Origin: an uncultured Tenacibaculum sp.
GTDB taxonomy: Bacteria > Bacteroidota > Bacteroidia > Flavobacteriales > Flavobacteriaceae
Length of the DNA: 64,000 bases
Assembly (NCBI GenBank): GCA_947496185.1
Contig: CANMCD010000006.1
Coordinates: 62,001-126,000, forward strand
Reading direction: 5' to 3'
Part shown: positions 16,365 through 23,304 of the stretch, piece by piece
How positions within the stretch are numbered: position 1 is the stretch's first letter
How the letters are laid out: each line of letters starts with the position of its first letter
The notes under the pieces: model-generated
What the model was told of the DNA's origin: nothing
Database searches by the model: none
What the model saw: the letters and a program-made list of their open reading frames with translations, nothing else
Program-made: the position numbers and the translations under genes

Positions 16365-16793
16365 TTAATTACATTTTAGATTAATTACTGTTAGTATAAT
16401 AGCTATAAACCACCCCGTTATAGTGAAAACCAAAAATTTAGTTTTAGTTCTTTTAACCTTGTCAAGCTCATTGTATAGATTTGAAAGCACTGATAAGTAG
16501 TCCCCGTATTTTATTTTTATAAGTCTTTGCACTTTCTCGTCTATATATTTAATTATCCTTTTTTCATCACTATATTTGAGTTTAAACATAGATTCCCAGT
16601 CATGAATACGGATATAAGTATGTATTTTAAAGTCTTTGTATTGATCTTTCATATTTAAATCTAATAGCACACCTAAGAAGCCATTATCTTCGAACAACTT
16701 TTTAGCTCTCTGTTCAATTTCTTGCTCTTTTAGCTTAGCTGTTTCAATTAATTTATTGTACTTATATTCAGTAAGCTGTATTATTTTTTCCAT
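16365..16793 (-). CDS. Unknown early phage protein with C-terminal membrane segment
   Basis: 142 residues. Residues 1-120 are charged and probably helical or coiled coil ('LIETAKLKEQEIEQRAKKLF', 'YDELDKVKRTKTKF'-like linker), and the last 22 form one membrane helix ('FLVFTITGWFIAIILTVINL'), giving a tail-anchored topology with the bulk in the cytoplasm. I know no family. In phages, tail-anchored early proteins can act in superinfection exclusion or anti-host roles, but nothing here proves that. Confidence 0.6.
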   Translation of the reverse strand: MEKIIQLTEYKYNKLIETAKLKEQEIEQRAKKLFEDNGFLGVLLDLNMKDQYKDFKIHTYIRIHDWESMFKLKYSDEKRIIKYIDEKVQRLIKIKYGDYLSVLSNLYNELDKVKRTKTKFLVFTITGWFIAIILTVINLKCN

Positions 16794-16819
16794 TTATATC
16801 TAAGTTTTGGATAGTTGTA

Positions 16820-17062
16820 CTAATGTTTTGAGGGTTTTGGTATCCCAATTATATAAGTTGGTGCAGACTCAAAATCTGCATGGTAGCAGTCTTGATTATC
16901 TATCCATTTCGCGGAACACCAACCTTTTTCTCCTGAGTCAGTTTGAAAACAAACCCTTGTGCCTTCTGGGTTAAAATCTTCGTCTATCCATTCAGGATTA
17001 AAGCCTATGACTTCAAATTCATAATCAATCACTTTATTTTCTTCTATTTTTATCCAACTCAT
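16820..17062 (-). CDS. Small early protein resembling DUF551
   Basis: 80 residues, acidic and rich in Trp. It opens 'MSWIKIEEN' and closes 'APTYIIGIPKPSKH', the two ends that mark DUF551-type phage proteins ('WI.v...P', then '...W.plP.pP'). The function of that family is not known to me. It is followed by the membrane-tailed protein 26 nt downstream. Moderate confidence as a gene, lower for the family. Confidence 0.6.
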   Translation of the reverse strand: MSWIKIEENKVIDYEFEVIGFNPEWIDEDFNPEGTRVCFQTDSGEKGWCSAKWIDNQDCYHADFESAPTYIIGIPKPSKH

Positions 17063-17096
17063 AATATTTGTTTTATTAATGTGTTTTTGATTTATA

Positions 17097-17174
17097 TCAT
17101 TTATACTTCTTTAAAATCCTAGCTATTCCATAACCAAAAAGAAAAGAACATAAATACATTGTTATATCTTCCAT
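17097..17174 (-). CDS. Possible 25-residue membrane peptide
   Basis: ATG at 17172-17174, stop TGA at 17097-17099; MEDITMYLCSFLFGYGIARI then LKKYK. One short hydrophobic helix followed by a basic tail, in the 127-nt gap between two early genes and co-oriented with them. Such micro-ORFs are easily fortuitous. Confidence 0.3.
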   Translation of the reverse strand: MEDITMYLCSFLFGYGIARILKKYK

Positions 17175-17189
17175 ACTATTATTTTAGCG

Positions 17190-17963
17190 TTACATAAAAT
17201 TGTAGCTAGGGTCTTCAGTGAAATTTTCATGTAAGAGGGGTAGCGTTTTTCTTCTCTCCTTTGAAAAATTGTACGCCTCTATTGAAAAAACAAAAGCTAT
17301 AAAATTGGTAAAGGAATTTTTGTTTTTATAATTATCCCTTTTAGGCTTATAATTACCTTGTAAAATTTTATCCCTAATTAGTAAGACAAAATCCATATAA
17401 TCATTGTGTTTAAAATAATCACACCTTTTTTTAAAATCAATTGATCTAATCAAAGGTTCTTTATGTAAAATAAGGTTAATTAAAGCTTTTAAATCATCCG
17501 TTAATAAGAACCGTTTTACTATTCTATCATCAGTATTTAGAGTGCTATCTTTTAGTTTTCTTAAATACCAAAAATCTACTCCATTTGCGAAACCCGTTTT
17601 CCACCGTAAATTAGAAAGGCGGCAATTACCTTTATCCCCGTCCACAAAAATAAACCTCCTACGCCCTGAATTATAATCTCCCCCCGTAAAATACTGGAGG
17701 ACTAGCCGAGCAATATTATGCCTTTTATGTATTGGCCTATTAGTGTTACTGTATTCGATGGAAACATACCAAGCGTTTTCAAACATGTGCTTATTTATTT
17801 CATTAAAAATACCATAAGGATTTAAGCGCATTATCCTTCCTTTATCTGAAATATAATATGTGCCGTCAGATAAGTTTTTCATGTTTCGCCATCTCTCATT
17901 TGGGGTAAACTCTATAAATGCAACAGGCGTAAGGTGTTCTTTATATATTCTTTCTTTTGACAT
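17190..17963 (-). CDS. HNH/NUMOD4-type protein without the usual first catalytic His
   Basis: 257 residues. Residues 23-50 match NUMOD4 ('ERWRNMKNLSDGTYYISDKG' then 'RIMRLNP'). Residues 82-121 match the HNH-endonuclease frame ('HNIARLVLQYF', '...VDGDKGNCRLSNLRW'), but the position that is His in 'vNHiDGdk.N' is Phe106. The C-terminal 130 residues are unrelated to this and helical/basic. Free-standing HNH genes of phages are usually homing nucleases; loss of the metal-binding His suggests a non-cleaving DNA-binding protein or a decaying homing gene. It sits amid small early genes, 11 nt after its upstream neighbour. Confidence 0.75.
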   Translation of the reverse strand: MSKERIYKEHLTPVAFIEFTPNERWRNMKNLSDGTYYISDKGRIMRLNPYGIFNEINKHMFENAWYVSIEYSNTNRPIHKRHNIARLVLQYFTGGDYNSGRRRFIFVDGDKGNCRLSNLRWKTGFANGVDFWYLRKLKDSTLNTDDRIVKRFLLTDDLKALINLILHKEPLIRSIDFKKRCDYFKHNDYMDFVLLIRDKILQGNYKPKRDNYKNKNSFTNFIAFVFSIEAYNFSKERRKTLPLLHENFTEDPSYNFM

Positions 17964-17974
17964 TAGTGTTTAGG

Positions 17975-18127
17975 TTAGTTTTTTAGTAATACATCGGTAT
18001 TGTTTATATTTATTTTCGGTGGGTGAATTGTTTTGTAATACCCTATAATCTGCCCTAATGCCCCCTTTTCCGCCCATATTTTTACGGTATTAAAAGGGTC
18101 TTTATACTCTGTTTTAAAAACTGCCAT
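17975..18127 (-). CDS. Small early phage protein, 50 residues
   Basis: ATG 18125-18127, TAA 17975-17977. Sequence begins MAVFKTEYKDPFNTVKIWAE and ends in an Asn/Lys-rich tail. The ATG is 3 nt after the stop of the 70-residue gene upstream and the stop 11 nt before the HNH-like gene, so it fits the operon well. No family recognised. Confidence 0.55.
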   Translation of the reverse strand: MAVFKTEYKDPFNTVKIWAEKGALGQIIGYYKTIHPPKININNTDVLLKN

Positions 18128-18130
18128 TGG

Positions 18131-18343
18131 TTAAGAGTTCCCTACAAGTGAAATTTTATCTACCCTTATCGCATATTCTTCCCCTACAAGTTCTTGTTCT
18201 TTTTCAAATAAAATTGAGCCCTCTTTCGTGTTTATACCTATCCCACTAGCGTACTCCATAGCCTCATAAATTTCTTGTTTACTTAAGTTTACTGGAATTT
18301 CCGCGGAATAAACCACAACCATTGTTACATTCTTGGTTTTCAT
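18131..18343 (-). CDS. Unknown small early phage protein, 70 residues
   Basis: MKTKNVTMVVVYSAEIPVNL then 'SKQEIYEAMEYASGIG', an alpha-beta pattern of one strand, one helix, then strands ('EEYAIRVDKISLVG'). It looks like a compact folded domain with a TRAM-like or regulatory size but I recognise no family. Co-oriented and 3 nt upstream of the 50-residue gene. Confidence 0.6.
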   Translation of the reverse strand: MKTKNVTMVVVYSAEIPVNLSKQEIYEAMEYASGIGINTKEGSILFEKEQELVGEEYAIRVDKISLVGNS

Positions 18344-18406
18344 ATATATAAAAGTTTTTAAGTTTAATTATTTAATATTCAATTTTAAGCCTTTTAATTA
18401 TTTTCT

Positions 18407-18643
18407 CTACTTTTTAGCCGTTACAGACTCTATCTTTTCATGATTCCACCTCCCTTTGTTATGGTACTCTTGTATTACCTCTCTTAATTCTTCGGCTTTT
18501 TTAGCGTCTTTAATCAACTCAACAGCCTCTTTTGAAATAATTACTGTCTCAGTTCTTTGTTTTAAGAATTTAAAAGCATCCCAAAGAATGGTAGATACCT
18601 TAAATAAAGAAAATGTTTTAAATAGTAATATTAACTTTCCCAT
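18407..18643 (-). CDS. Unknown early phage protein, helical
   Basis: 78 residues from the ATG at 18643; a GTG at 18682 would add 13 residues but overlap the upstream gene. Begins MGKLILLFKTFSLFKVST, a hydrophobic amphipathic start, followed by a charged helix 'VELIKDAKKAEELREVIQEY' and a short tail. The ATG lies 17 nt after the upstream stop, which favours it. It may associate with the membrane through its N-terminus. No family known. Confidence 0.55.
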   Translation of the reverse strand: MGKLILLFKTFSLFKVSTILWDAFKFLKQRTETVIISKEAVELIKDAKKAEELREVIQEYHNKGRWNHEKIESVTAKK

Positions 18644-18659
18644 TCTAATATTCGTTTTA

Positions 18660-18812
18660 TTACTTTTTATTAAAATCTTCACCCCTCTTTTTCTCTAGTT
18701 TTTTTAAAAAAGTTAGAATTTCTTTTGTCTTCTTTCTTTCAATTAAAAAAAGCACAAAAAGTAGTACTGACGAGATCGAGAACATTATCGCAATTACCAA
18801 GGTTAAGTCCAT
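18660..18812 (-). CDS. Small single-pass membrane protein, 50 residues
   Basis: ATG 18810-18812, TAA 18660-18662. MDLTLVIAIMFSISSVLLFV starts a membrane helix of about 22 residues, followed by a strongly basic cytoplasmic tail ('ERKKTKEILTFLKKLEKKRG'). The start overlaps the stop of the gene upstream by 10 nt. Membrane-plus-basic-tail proteins of this size appear in phage early operons, sometimes as exclusion or holin-like proteins; the role here is unknown. Confidence 0.5.
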   Translation of the reverse strand: MDLTLVIAIMFSISSVLLFVLFLIERKKTKEILTFLKKLEKKRGEDFNKK

Positions 18813-18928
18813 AGATATATATTTATTAATACGCTTATATACATAGCTATACCGCTACCTATATCCAGCACACTGTTTGATCTAAATAACAAGCAATTTA
18901 TGGTGAAGTCTTTTATTAATTCTTTCAT
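18803..18928 (-). CDS. Small hydrophobic protein, 41 residues
   Basis: ATG 18926-18928, TAA 18803-18805. MKELIKDFTINCLLFRSNSV, then a hydrophobic end 'IAMYISVLINIYLWT'. It starts 24 nt after the stop of the 188-residue gene and overlaps the next small membrane gene by 10 nt. Possible pair of membrane peptides. Confidence 0.4.
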   Translation of the reverse strand: MKELIKDFTINCLLFRSNSVLDIGSGIAMYISVLINIYLWT

Positions 18929-18952
18929 ATTAATTATTGTTTAAATTATATT

Positions 18953-19519
18953 TTAATCGTATTTAAAGCGCTCGTAACGCTTTTTTATAATTTGTTTTGT
19001 TGTTTTTTCTGAACTCCTAAAGCTTTTATGTATCCTTTCGTCTAGGTTAGTGTCTCCACAACTATTATTCATCTCTGTAGCTAAATTTTGATGTAATTTT
19101 ATTGAAAGCTTTTGCCTTTCCTTTACATAGGAAGATATAAAATGTAAAATTCGGGCTGGTGTTAACTTAAAAGTGTTGCTTTGCTTTATCTCATTGCAAA
19201 TTGCCATAATATCTTCGAAACGAAGTTGCCTATATTGGTAAGTACCTAAAATTTCCTCGGCGATAACTTCACTTTGACGAGTTGTCAAGGCTTTGTCAAA
19301 ATACTTTGAGGTGATTAAAAACAACCTTGAAATACCAAGGAGCGTTTTCTTTTCATCTTCTTTCGAATAAAGCCCCACACTTTTACTTTTTGACCTAAGG
19401 GCTTTTTCGATCGTCATACCAGCATAATATTGTATGATTTTCGAATTGCTAAAGTTCGACGCCGTTACCAGTTCCGCCAAGGTTGGACGTGTCTTTTTTG
19501 AGTTCGTTAATAATGACAT
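18953..19519 (-). CDS. Unknown early phage protein, DUF6633-like pattern
   Basis: 188 residues. The core 'ALTTRQSEVIAEEILGTYQY' then 'RQLRFEDIMAICNEIKQSNTF', 'LTPARILHFISSYVKERQKL' matches the general pattern of a helical family common in Bacteroidota mobile elements (a query-like 'IA..I...Y..L...D...' then '...il.wl..Y...R'), which I remember as DUF6633. Its function is not established to my knowledge. It overlaps the upstream replication-type gene by 71 nt in another frame, so the start could be internal (for example Met35). Confidence 0.5.
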   Translation of the reverse strand: MSLLTNSKKTRPTLAELVTASNFSNSKIIQYYAGMTIEKALRSKSKSVGLYSKEDEKKTLLGISRLFLITSKYFDKALTTRQSEVIAEEILGTYQYRQLRFEDIMAICNEIKQSNTFKLTPARILHFISSYVKERQKLSIKLHQNLATEMNNSCGDTNLDERIHKSFRSSEKTTKQIIKKRYERFKYD

Positions 19520-19985
19520 TTAGCTTACTGTTAATATATTTTAAATCTTTTTGTTTTTTATGAAAGTCACTTAAATACTCCCAATTGTCAAGAATCGCAC
19601 ACCAATCGCTTAATGCGCTATCTTCGCTAGTAGATTGCGACCTTAAATATTTGGCAATTTGTTTTAAAGCCTTTCCATCCGCTCCAGTATATTTTGGTTT
19701 TACCCCTACCCAATCTAAGTAAAAATCGAACCATTTAGCAACCATTTGGTCGTATAAAGAAATATGTTTTTTTACCTCTATTTCGTAATTGATTTTTTTA
19801 AACCACTTTTTATTCAAAAATGATATTTCGTTTTCACCTACTGGTATAACTTTTCCTAAAGAATCCATCAATTGGCGGTCGATTTTTCCCCTTAAATGCT
19901 CTATTTTTCGAAACTTCCCGTTTCTAAAAGTGACCTTTAGAAATACTTTTTTTTTGATTATTTCTACCGAATAATGGTGTGTCAT
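19449..19985 (-). CDS. Early phage protein, possible replication-related
   Basis: 178 residues. N-terminal beta strands ('MTHHYSVEIIKKKVFLKVTF') and a C-terminal helical part with 'WFDFYLDWVGVKPKYTGADG' followed by 'KALKQIAKYLRSQS'. The motif W..FY...G..P...GADGKALKQI is one I associate with phage replisome-organiser or DnaD-like C-terminal regions, where the helical domain contacts helicase or loader proteins. Mu-like phages replicate by transposition and do not need their own initiator, so the role may be different. Not firmly identified. Confidence 0.5.
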   Translation of the reverse strand: MTHHYSVEIIKKKVFLKVTFRNGKFRKIEHLRGKIDRQLMDSLGKVIPVGENEISFLNKKWFKKINYEIEVKKHISLYDQMVAKWFDFYLDWVGVKPKYTGADGKALKQIAKYLRSQSTSEDSALSDWCAILDNWEYLSDFHKKQKDLKYINSKLNVIINELKKDTSNLGGTGNGVEL

Positions 19986-20061
19986 TCTTTTTATTTTTTT
20001 GGTTGCTTTTCCAGTATTCCAAATCTTCTTTGATCTCGTACCACTTCTCTAAACTATTCAT
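19924..20061 (-). CDS. Small early phage ORF, 45 residues, coupled start
   Basis: The ATG (20059-20061) overlaps the stop TGA (20058-20060) of the GemA-like gene as ATGA, the mark of translational coupling. Stop TAG 19924-19926. MNSLEKWYEIKEDLEYWKSN, charged and helical. It overlaps the next gene by 62 nt, so one of the two starts could be wrong. Confidence 0.4.
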   Translation of the reverse strand: MNSLEKWYEIKEDLEYWKSNQKNKKNDTPLFGRNNQKKSISKGHF

Positions 20062-20465
20062 GATTTATAAGTGTGTTTTACAATGCCCTCCAAGGCTATT
20101 ATTATTTTACTTAACTCTTTCTCCGTCATCTGTTTTAACGGCTTGTTTATTGGGCTTTTTTTGCTTTTTAAGAAGTCCGAAAGCCTTTTTGTGTCAGGAA
20201 ATTCACCTTTTGTTTTGTTTTTAGTAACCCAGCCAACCTGATGCATTAATGATAGTATAGTGTTATGCTGTTTGTTGTTCTTGTCGAAGTACCCCCAGTT
20301 GTTTGTAAGAACCCACGTTTTTCCATCTTTCAAGTGCCACACCCTTCCACTACCTAGCAACGTTTTTTCCGTTTCTTTCGCTTTTTTAAGAGCGTTAACG
20401 GCTTTGTCTTTTTGATATGTGCGGTTTTTTTCTATTGTAAGTGAATTTTCGCTTTTATTTTTCAT
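20058..20465 (-). CDS. GemA-like early regulatory protein (DUF1018-like)
   Basis: 135 residues. The C-terminal half has the GemA / Mu gp16 layout: 'QHNTILSLMHQVGW', a short linker, 'DTKRLSDFLKSKKSPINKPL', then 'MTEKELSKIIIALEGIV'. In Mu, GemA modulates host gene expression after infection. The N-terminal half is basic ('KNRTYQKDKAVNALKKAKE') with a 'WHLKDGKTWVLTNNWGYF' strand region, so it is longer than a bare DUF1018 domain. It lies downstream of the tRNA-like element in the early operon. Recognition is by pattern and position. Confidence 0.55.
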   Translation of the reverse strand: MKNKSENSLTIEKNRTYQKDKAVNALKKAKETEKTLLGSGRVWHLKDGKTWVLTNNWGYFDKNNKQHNTILSLMHQVGWVTKNKTKGEFPDTKRLSDFLKSKKSPINKPLKQMTEKELSKIIIALEGIVKHTYKS

Positions 20466-20488
20466 TTTTTAAATCATTTTAAAGTTAG

Positions 20489-20561
20489 TTCCTCCAGCGG
20501 GAGTCGAACCCACTAATACTATTTTTTACCTGCTCTAGTATTTAGCCCGACGCTAGGAGGA
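20489..20561 (-). ncRNA. tRNA-like cloverleaf RNA in the phage early operon
   Basis: A 73-nt segment, numbered from 20561 down. Acceptor-like stem 1-6/67-72 (TCCTCC/GGAGGA), A73 as discriminator, a T arm 49-53/61-65 (GTGGG/CCCGC) with TTCGA at the canonical 54-58. Instead of a normal D arm there is a short TAGC/GCTA stem (7-10/16-19), and instead of an anticodon arm a 7-bp stem AATACTA/TAGTATT (20-26/41-47) with a 14-nt loop. All four helices fit one junction with no leftover bases. No G18G19, no T33, no encoded CCA. It cannot be an ordinary decoding tRNA; it is a tRNA mimic or a remodelled tRNA. Confidence 0.65.
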
Positions 20562-20594
20562 TAAAAACAACTATAATTCCGCTAAACTGTTTTT

Positions 20595-21254
20595 TTATAT
20601 GGTAAAACGAAACTCGATTTTTTTCGATTTTCCGTCTATTTCTATGTGTTTGAAACCAGAGACAAACATGCTGTTTTGACGCCTTATCTGCGCGTCAAAA
20701 ATAATGTCCAAACCTTCGTTAAATCCCTCGTCATTAAATTCTCCCCTTAGCTTGTTTAACTCAATTATTTTACTAGGATTTAGCATTCCCGTTTTAACGT
20801 TAGGTTTTAAAAATGTGTTAACCATTTTGGTTAATTTCTTTGTGTTTTCATCATCTGCGACAAGGGAGGTTATAAAGTTTTTGATCTTTTCGACCCCAGA
20901 GCTTTCTGTCCCGTCAAAACCTATGGAAACGTTATAACCTATGGTTATACTTGCCGATCCATCTGGGAGTGTAGAAGTGTGGCTATCTTGATTTTTGTCG
21001 CCATAAACCATCGTTTTAAGCTCTTTTATAGTTTTATAATCTTCAAAAAGTTCATTAATGAGTCCCTCCGTTTTTTGATTGTGATTTATTAATTTGTCAA
21101 TATTCTTTTTTACATATTGACTGGTCAAATCTCGATAGGCTTCTCTATTTTCTTTTTTTAACTTTTTCGCTTTTTTTTGTTCCTCAGCCAGCACGTTTAG
21201 TAATTCAGCACGTTCGGAGGGGCTTAAGTTTTTTATGTTAATATTGCTTTCCAT
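20595..21254 (-). CDS. DUF3164 protein, Mu-like phage early gene
   Basis: 219 residues. The sequence has a helical Lys/Glu-rich first half and, from about 95, 'SITIGYNVSIGFDGTESSGVEKI', then 'TKKLTKMVNTFLKP' and 'KIIELNKLRGEFNDEGFNEGLD', ending 'KSKKIEFRFTI'. This is the DUF3164 pattern found in Mu-like phages near the transposition genes; the biochemical role is not known to me, although a DNA-binding or sulfate-like annotation is sometimes attached. It precedes the tRNA-like element by 33 nt. Confidence 0.7.
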   Translation of the reverse strand: MESNINIKNLSPSERAELLNVLAEEQKKAKKLKKENREAYRDLTSQYVKKNIDKLINHNQKTEGLINELFEDYKTIKELKTMVYGDKNQDSHTSTLPDGSASITIGYNVSIGFDGTESSGVEKIKNFITSLVADDENTKKLTKMVNTFLKPNVKTGMLNPSKIIELNKLRGEFNDEGFNEGLDIIFDAQIRRQNSMFVSGFKHIEIDGKSKKIEFRFTI

Positions 21255-21258
21255 TGTA

Positions 21259-21429
21259 TTATATTTTGATTATTTCCACGCCTAGTTCTTCCATTTCGCA
21301 CAGCTTATAGACGTAATAGTCTCTTTGCTGCTTTTTTTGCTTATATTGTTCGTGGTTACTACTATTGACCAGTAACCAGTCACTTATTTCTTTTACTTTT
21401 ATTTCCAAATACCCTTGACTTACACGCAT
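21259..21429 (-). CDS. Small early phage protein, 56 residues
   Basis: ATG 21427-21429, TAA 21259-21261. MRVSQGYLEIKVKEISDWLL, then a Gln/Lys-rich helix and 'YVYKLCEMEELGVEIIKI'. It fits between two co-oriented genes with gaps of 11 and 4 nt, which supports it as real. No family recognised. Confidence 0.6.
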   Translation of the reverse strand: MRVSQGYLEIKVKEISDWLLVNSSNHEQYKQKKQQRDYYVYKLCEMEELGVEIIKI

Positions 21430-21440
21430 TTTTGATATTT

Positions 21441-21785
21441 TTAATTACACAAAAATTTTGAATTACCGTTATATCTTACCCCAGAGATCAGAGCTGACGG
21501 GTAGAACTGGATAGCTTTTTTTAGTATGTAAGCTCTATAATGTCCATGTAGTACTACATTAGGCAAGTTTTTATGCCTTTTATATTTTTCGAGAAAAGTT
21601 TTGTTGTGTTTTTTAATTTGAGTAACAAACCACCTAATTATAGGCTTGTTTGTTATTAGCAACTGTAAGTGCACGTCATCTTTTGCATGGCGTTGTAGCA
21701 TTAATTTCAAAAATCTGATTAATAATAGTTCGTAGTCCACATCACTAATGCATATAAAAGTTTTAATCGTTAGTTTTTTATCCAT
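21441..21785 (-). CDS. Unknown early phage protein, 114 residues
   Basis: 114 residues, basic. Begins MDKKLTIKTFICISDVDYEL and ends with 'SGVRYNGNSKFLCN'. Two helical segments ('LLIRFLKLMLQRHAKD', 'WFVTQIKKHNKTFLEKYKRH') surround a beta strand. The start overlaps the ATPase stop by 8 nt. I do not recognise it. Its conserved place after the ATPase suggests a linked role in DNA handling, as inference only. Confidence 0.55.
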   Translation of the reverse strand: MDKKLTIKTFICISDVDYELLLIRFLKLMLQRHAKDDVHLQLLITNKPIIRWFVTQIKKHNKTFLEKYKRHKNLPNVVLHGHYRAYILKKAIQFYPSALISGVRYNGNSKFLCN

Positions 21786-22425
21786 TTTTTAAAAGTTTTA
21801 GTTCTCTTTGAGCAGCTTTTTCTTCATTGATAACAAACGGCTCTAATTCATCCCCGCCGCAGCGAGTTTTTTGTAAATGAGCTTTCCAGTCTTGTACTAA
21901 AATTCTGTTCTGACAATCCCAATAAAATTGTTTAGCTACGGCGCCGACTGGTGCACCTTTTTCATAGTGAGAAATTCCTACGAAAAGAGTCTTGTTAAAC
22001 TCCTTAATCATTTCGTGATAGTATTCTTTCCTTTTGCCTTCAAAAGCGTATTGAATACTATCTATAAATGCGATTTTCGGCTGTCTTTTTCTCCTTAGAC
22101 GTATTAAAAAGTCATCAATTTTTTCACTTACAAATTGAAAATTGTTTGCTACTAACTTCATTTTATTTAACCTCAAATTCCTTAAAAAAGTAGCAGAAGT
22201 CCCTTCTTCAACTGTATTATAAATGACTTTTTCAGTCTGGCAAAAGGCGCGCGCCATTTGAAGGCTGTACGCCGTTTTACCGTCACCAGAGTCCCCCATT
22301 ATTAAGATCGATTTGCTTTTCTCAATCTGTCCTAAATGCCTTTGCCACTCTTCATTTTTTAGAGGTATAAAATGAAATTTTTGTTTTTCTATATCGTGTA
22401 TGCTTTTAGCTTTTCTGATTTTCAT
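21778..22425 (-). CDS. RecA/RadA-fold ATPase of the early operon
   Basis: 215 residues. Walker A at 44-51 ('GDSGDGKTAYS'), Walker B at about 117-124 ('KIAFIDSIQYAF'), and an intervening 'YNTVEEGTSATFLRNLRL' like the ATP-dependent helix of RadA/DnaB-family ATPases. 'GISHYEKGAPVGAVAKQFYWDC' and a C-terminal 'ILVQDWKAHLQKTRCGGDE' resemble the sensor part of such proteins. It overlaps the MuB-like gene by 20 nt and so is coupled to it. It may help to load or remodel the transpososome or replication proteins. Confidence 0.7.
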   Translation of the reverse strand: MKIRKAKSIHDIEKQKFHFIPLKNEEWQRHLGQIEKSKSILIMGDSGDGKTAYSLQMARAFCQTEKVIYNTVEEGTSATFLRNLRLNKMKLVANNFQFVSEKIDDFLIRLRRKRQPKIAFIDSIQYAFEGKRKEYYHEMIKEFNKTLFVGISHYEKGAPVGAVAKQFYWDCQNRILVQDWKAHLQKTRCGGDELEPFVINEEKAAQRELKLLKNG

Positions 22426-23293
22426 TAAGTATATATTGCTTTTCGATTTCTACTCTTACCTTTCTAAGTGAACCAAAAGTTTTGGCGTACATTTGGATCG
22501 GTGTTAAAATGGATTTGTTTGCCTTTGAGACGGCTGCTATTTGACCAATAGCAAACTCTTTAAGCGCGTCTTTGCCCTCTGGCGTCACTCGCTTATAGTC
22601 GTTCCCATATCTGTCAAATATTTCAGTATAACCAACCTTTTTAAGATTTTTTTGACGGTCTATTTTATTTTTTAAGCCATCCGCTCCCATCATATACCAA
22701 CCGCAAGTATATTCGACTGCATTCCACAGCGCTTTAAGCTCTAAAAATGCGTCATAAGCCAAGTCTCCAGCCTCGTCTAATATGATTAAAATGTTTGGGG
22801 TTGCGCGTATGTAATAGATAAGGTCTTCGTAAATTTCTGCATAGCGCCCCGTATAATTTACACCTAATTCTTGTGCTATTTTTTTAACAAGTTTTTGTTT
22901 TGACTTAACTTGCGAACAATCCACGTAAATCGCATTTTTATTGTTCCTAGCGTAATATTTTGCCGTATATGTTTTGCCAATACCTGCGATATCACAGAAT
23001 ATTAAAGACAAAGCCCGTTTTTGGCAGGCTTCTAACTGTGCGCTGATATAAGTAAATGTTTCCGTTTTTACCGTTTTCCATTCAACACTCTGGCTTATAT
23101 TAACATTTAACTTTCTTGCTATAGTTACCCAGCTGGCTTCCGAAATCACTTTTTCAAGCTCCCCAGTCTTTATTCTAGAGTACTGGGCGCTATTTATACC
23201 TAAAGAAACGGCGTGTTTTTTATCGCTTTTATAATTTTCCCTTTGAGAATTAAGCTCCGCTATTATTTTTTGTTTTATTTCAGTAGTTAGCAT
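22406..23293 (-). CDS. MuB-like transposition ATPase
   Basis: 295 residues. An N-terminal HTH (about 20-60: 'AVSLGINSAQYSRIKTGE' then 'WVTIARKLNVN') precedes an AAA+ ATPase with Walker A at 101-109 ('DIAGIGKTYT') and Walker B at 168-175 ('ILIILDEAG'). 'ALWNAVEYTCGWYMMGADGL' follows as in MuB/TniB-type target-selecting ATPases. Known role: ATP-dependent filaments on target DNA, which recruit and activate the transposase and give target immunity. It lies 11 nt after the transposase, the same order as in Mu. Confidence 0.88.
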   Translation of the reverse strand: MLTTEIKQKIIAELNSQRENYKSDKKHAVSLGINSAQYSRIKTGELEKVISEASWVTIARKLNVNISQSVEWKTVKTETFTYISAQLEACQKRALSLIFCDIAGIGKTYTAKYYARNNKNAIYVDCSQVKSKQKLVKKIAQELGVNYTGRYAEIYEDLIYYIRATPNILIILDEAGDLAYDAFLELKALWNAVEYTCGWYMMGADGLKNKIDRQKNLKKVGYTEIFDRYGNDYKRVTPEGKDALKEFAIGQIAAVSKANKSILTPIQMYAKTFGSLRKVRVEIEKQYILNENQKS

Positions 23294-23304
23294 AATTTGG
23301 GGGT

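Noticed and set aside
20489-20561. Ordinary suppressor or Asn/Lys tRNA
   Set aside because: No 5-bp anticodon stem with a 7-nt loop can be formed, T33 is absent and the D arm lacks GG; a standard tRNA call would be wrong, so it is listed as a tRNA-like RNA.
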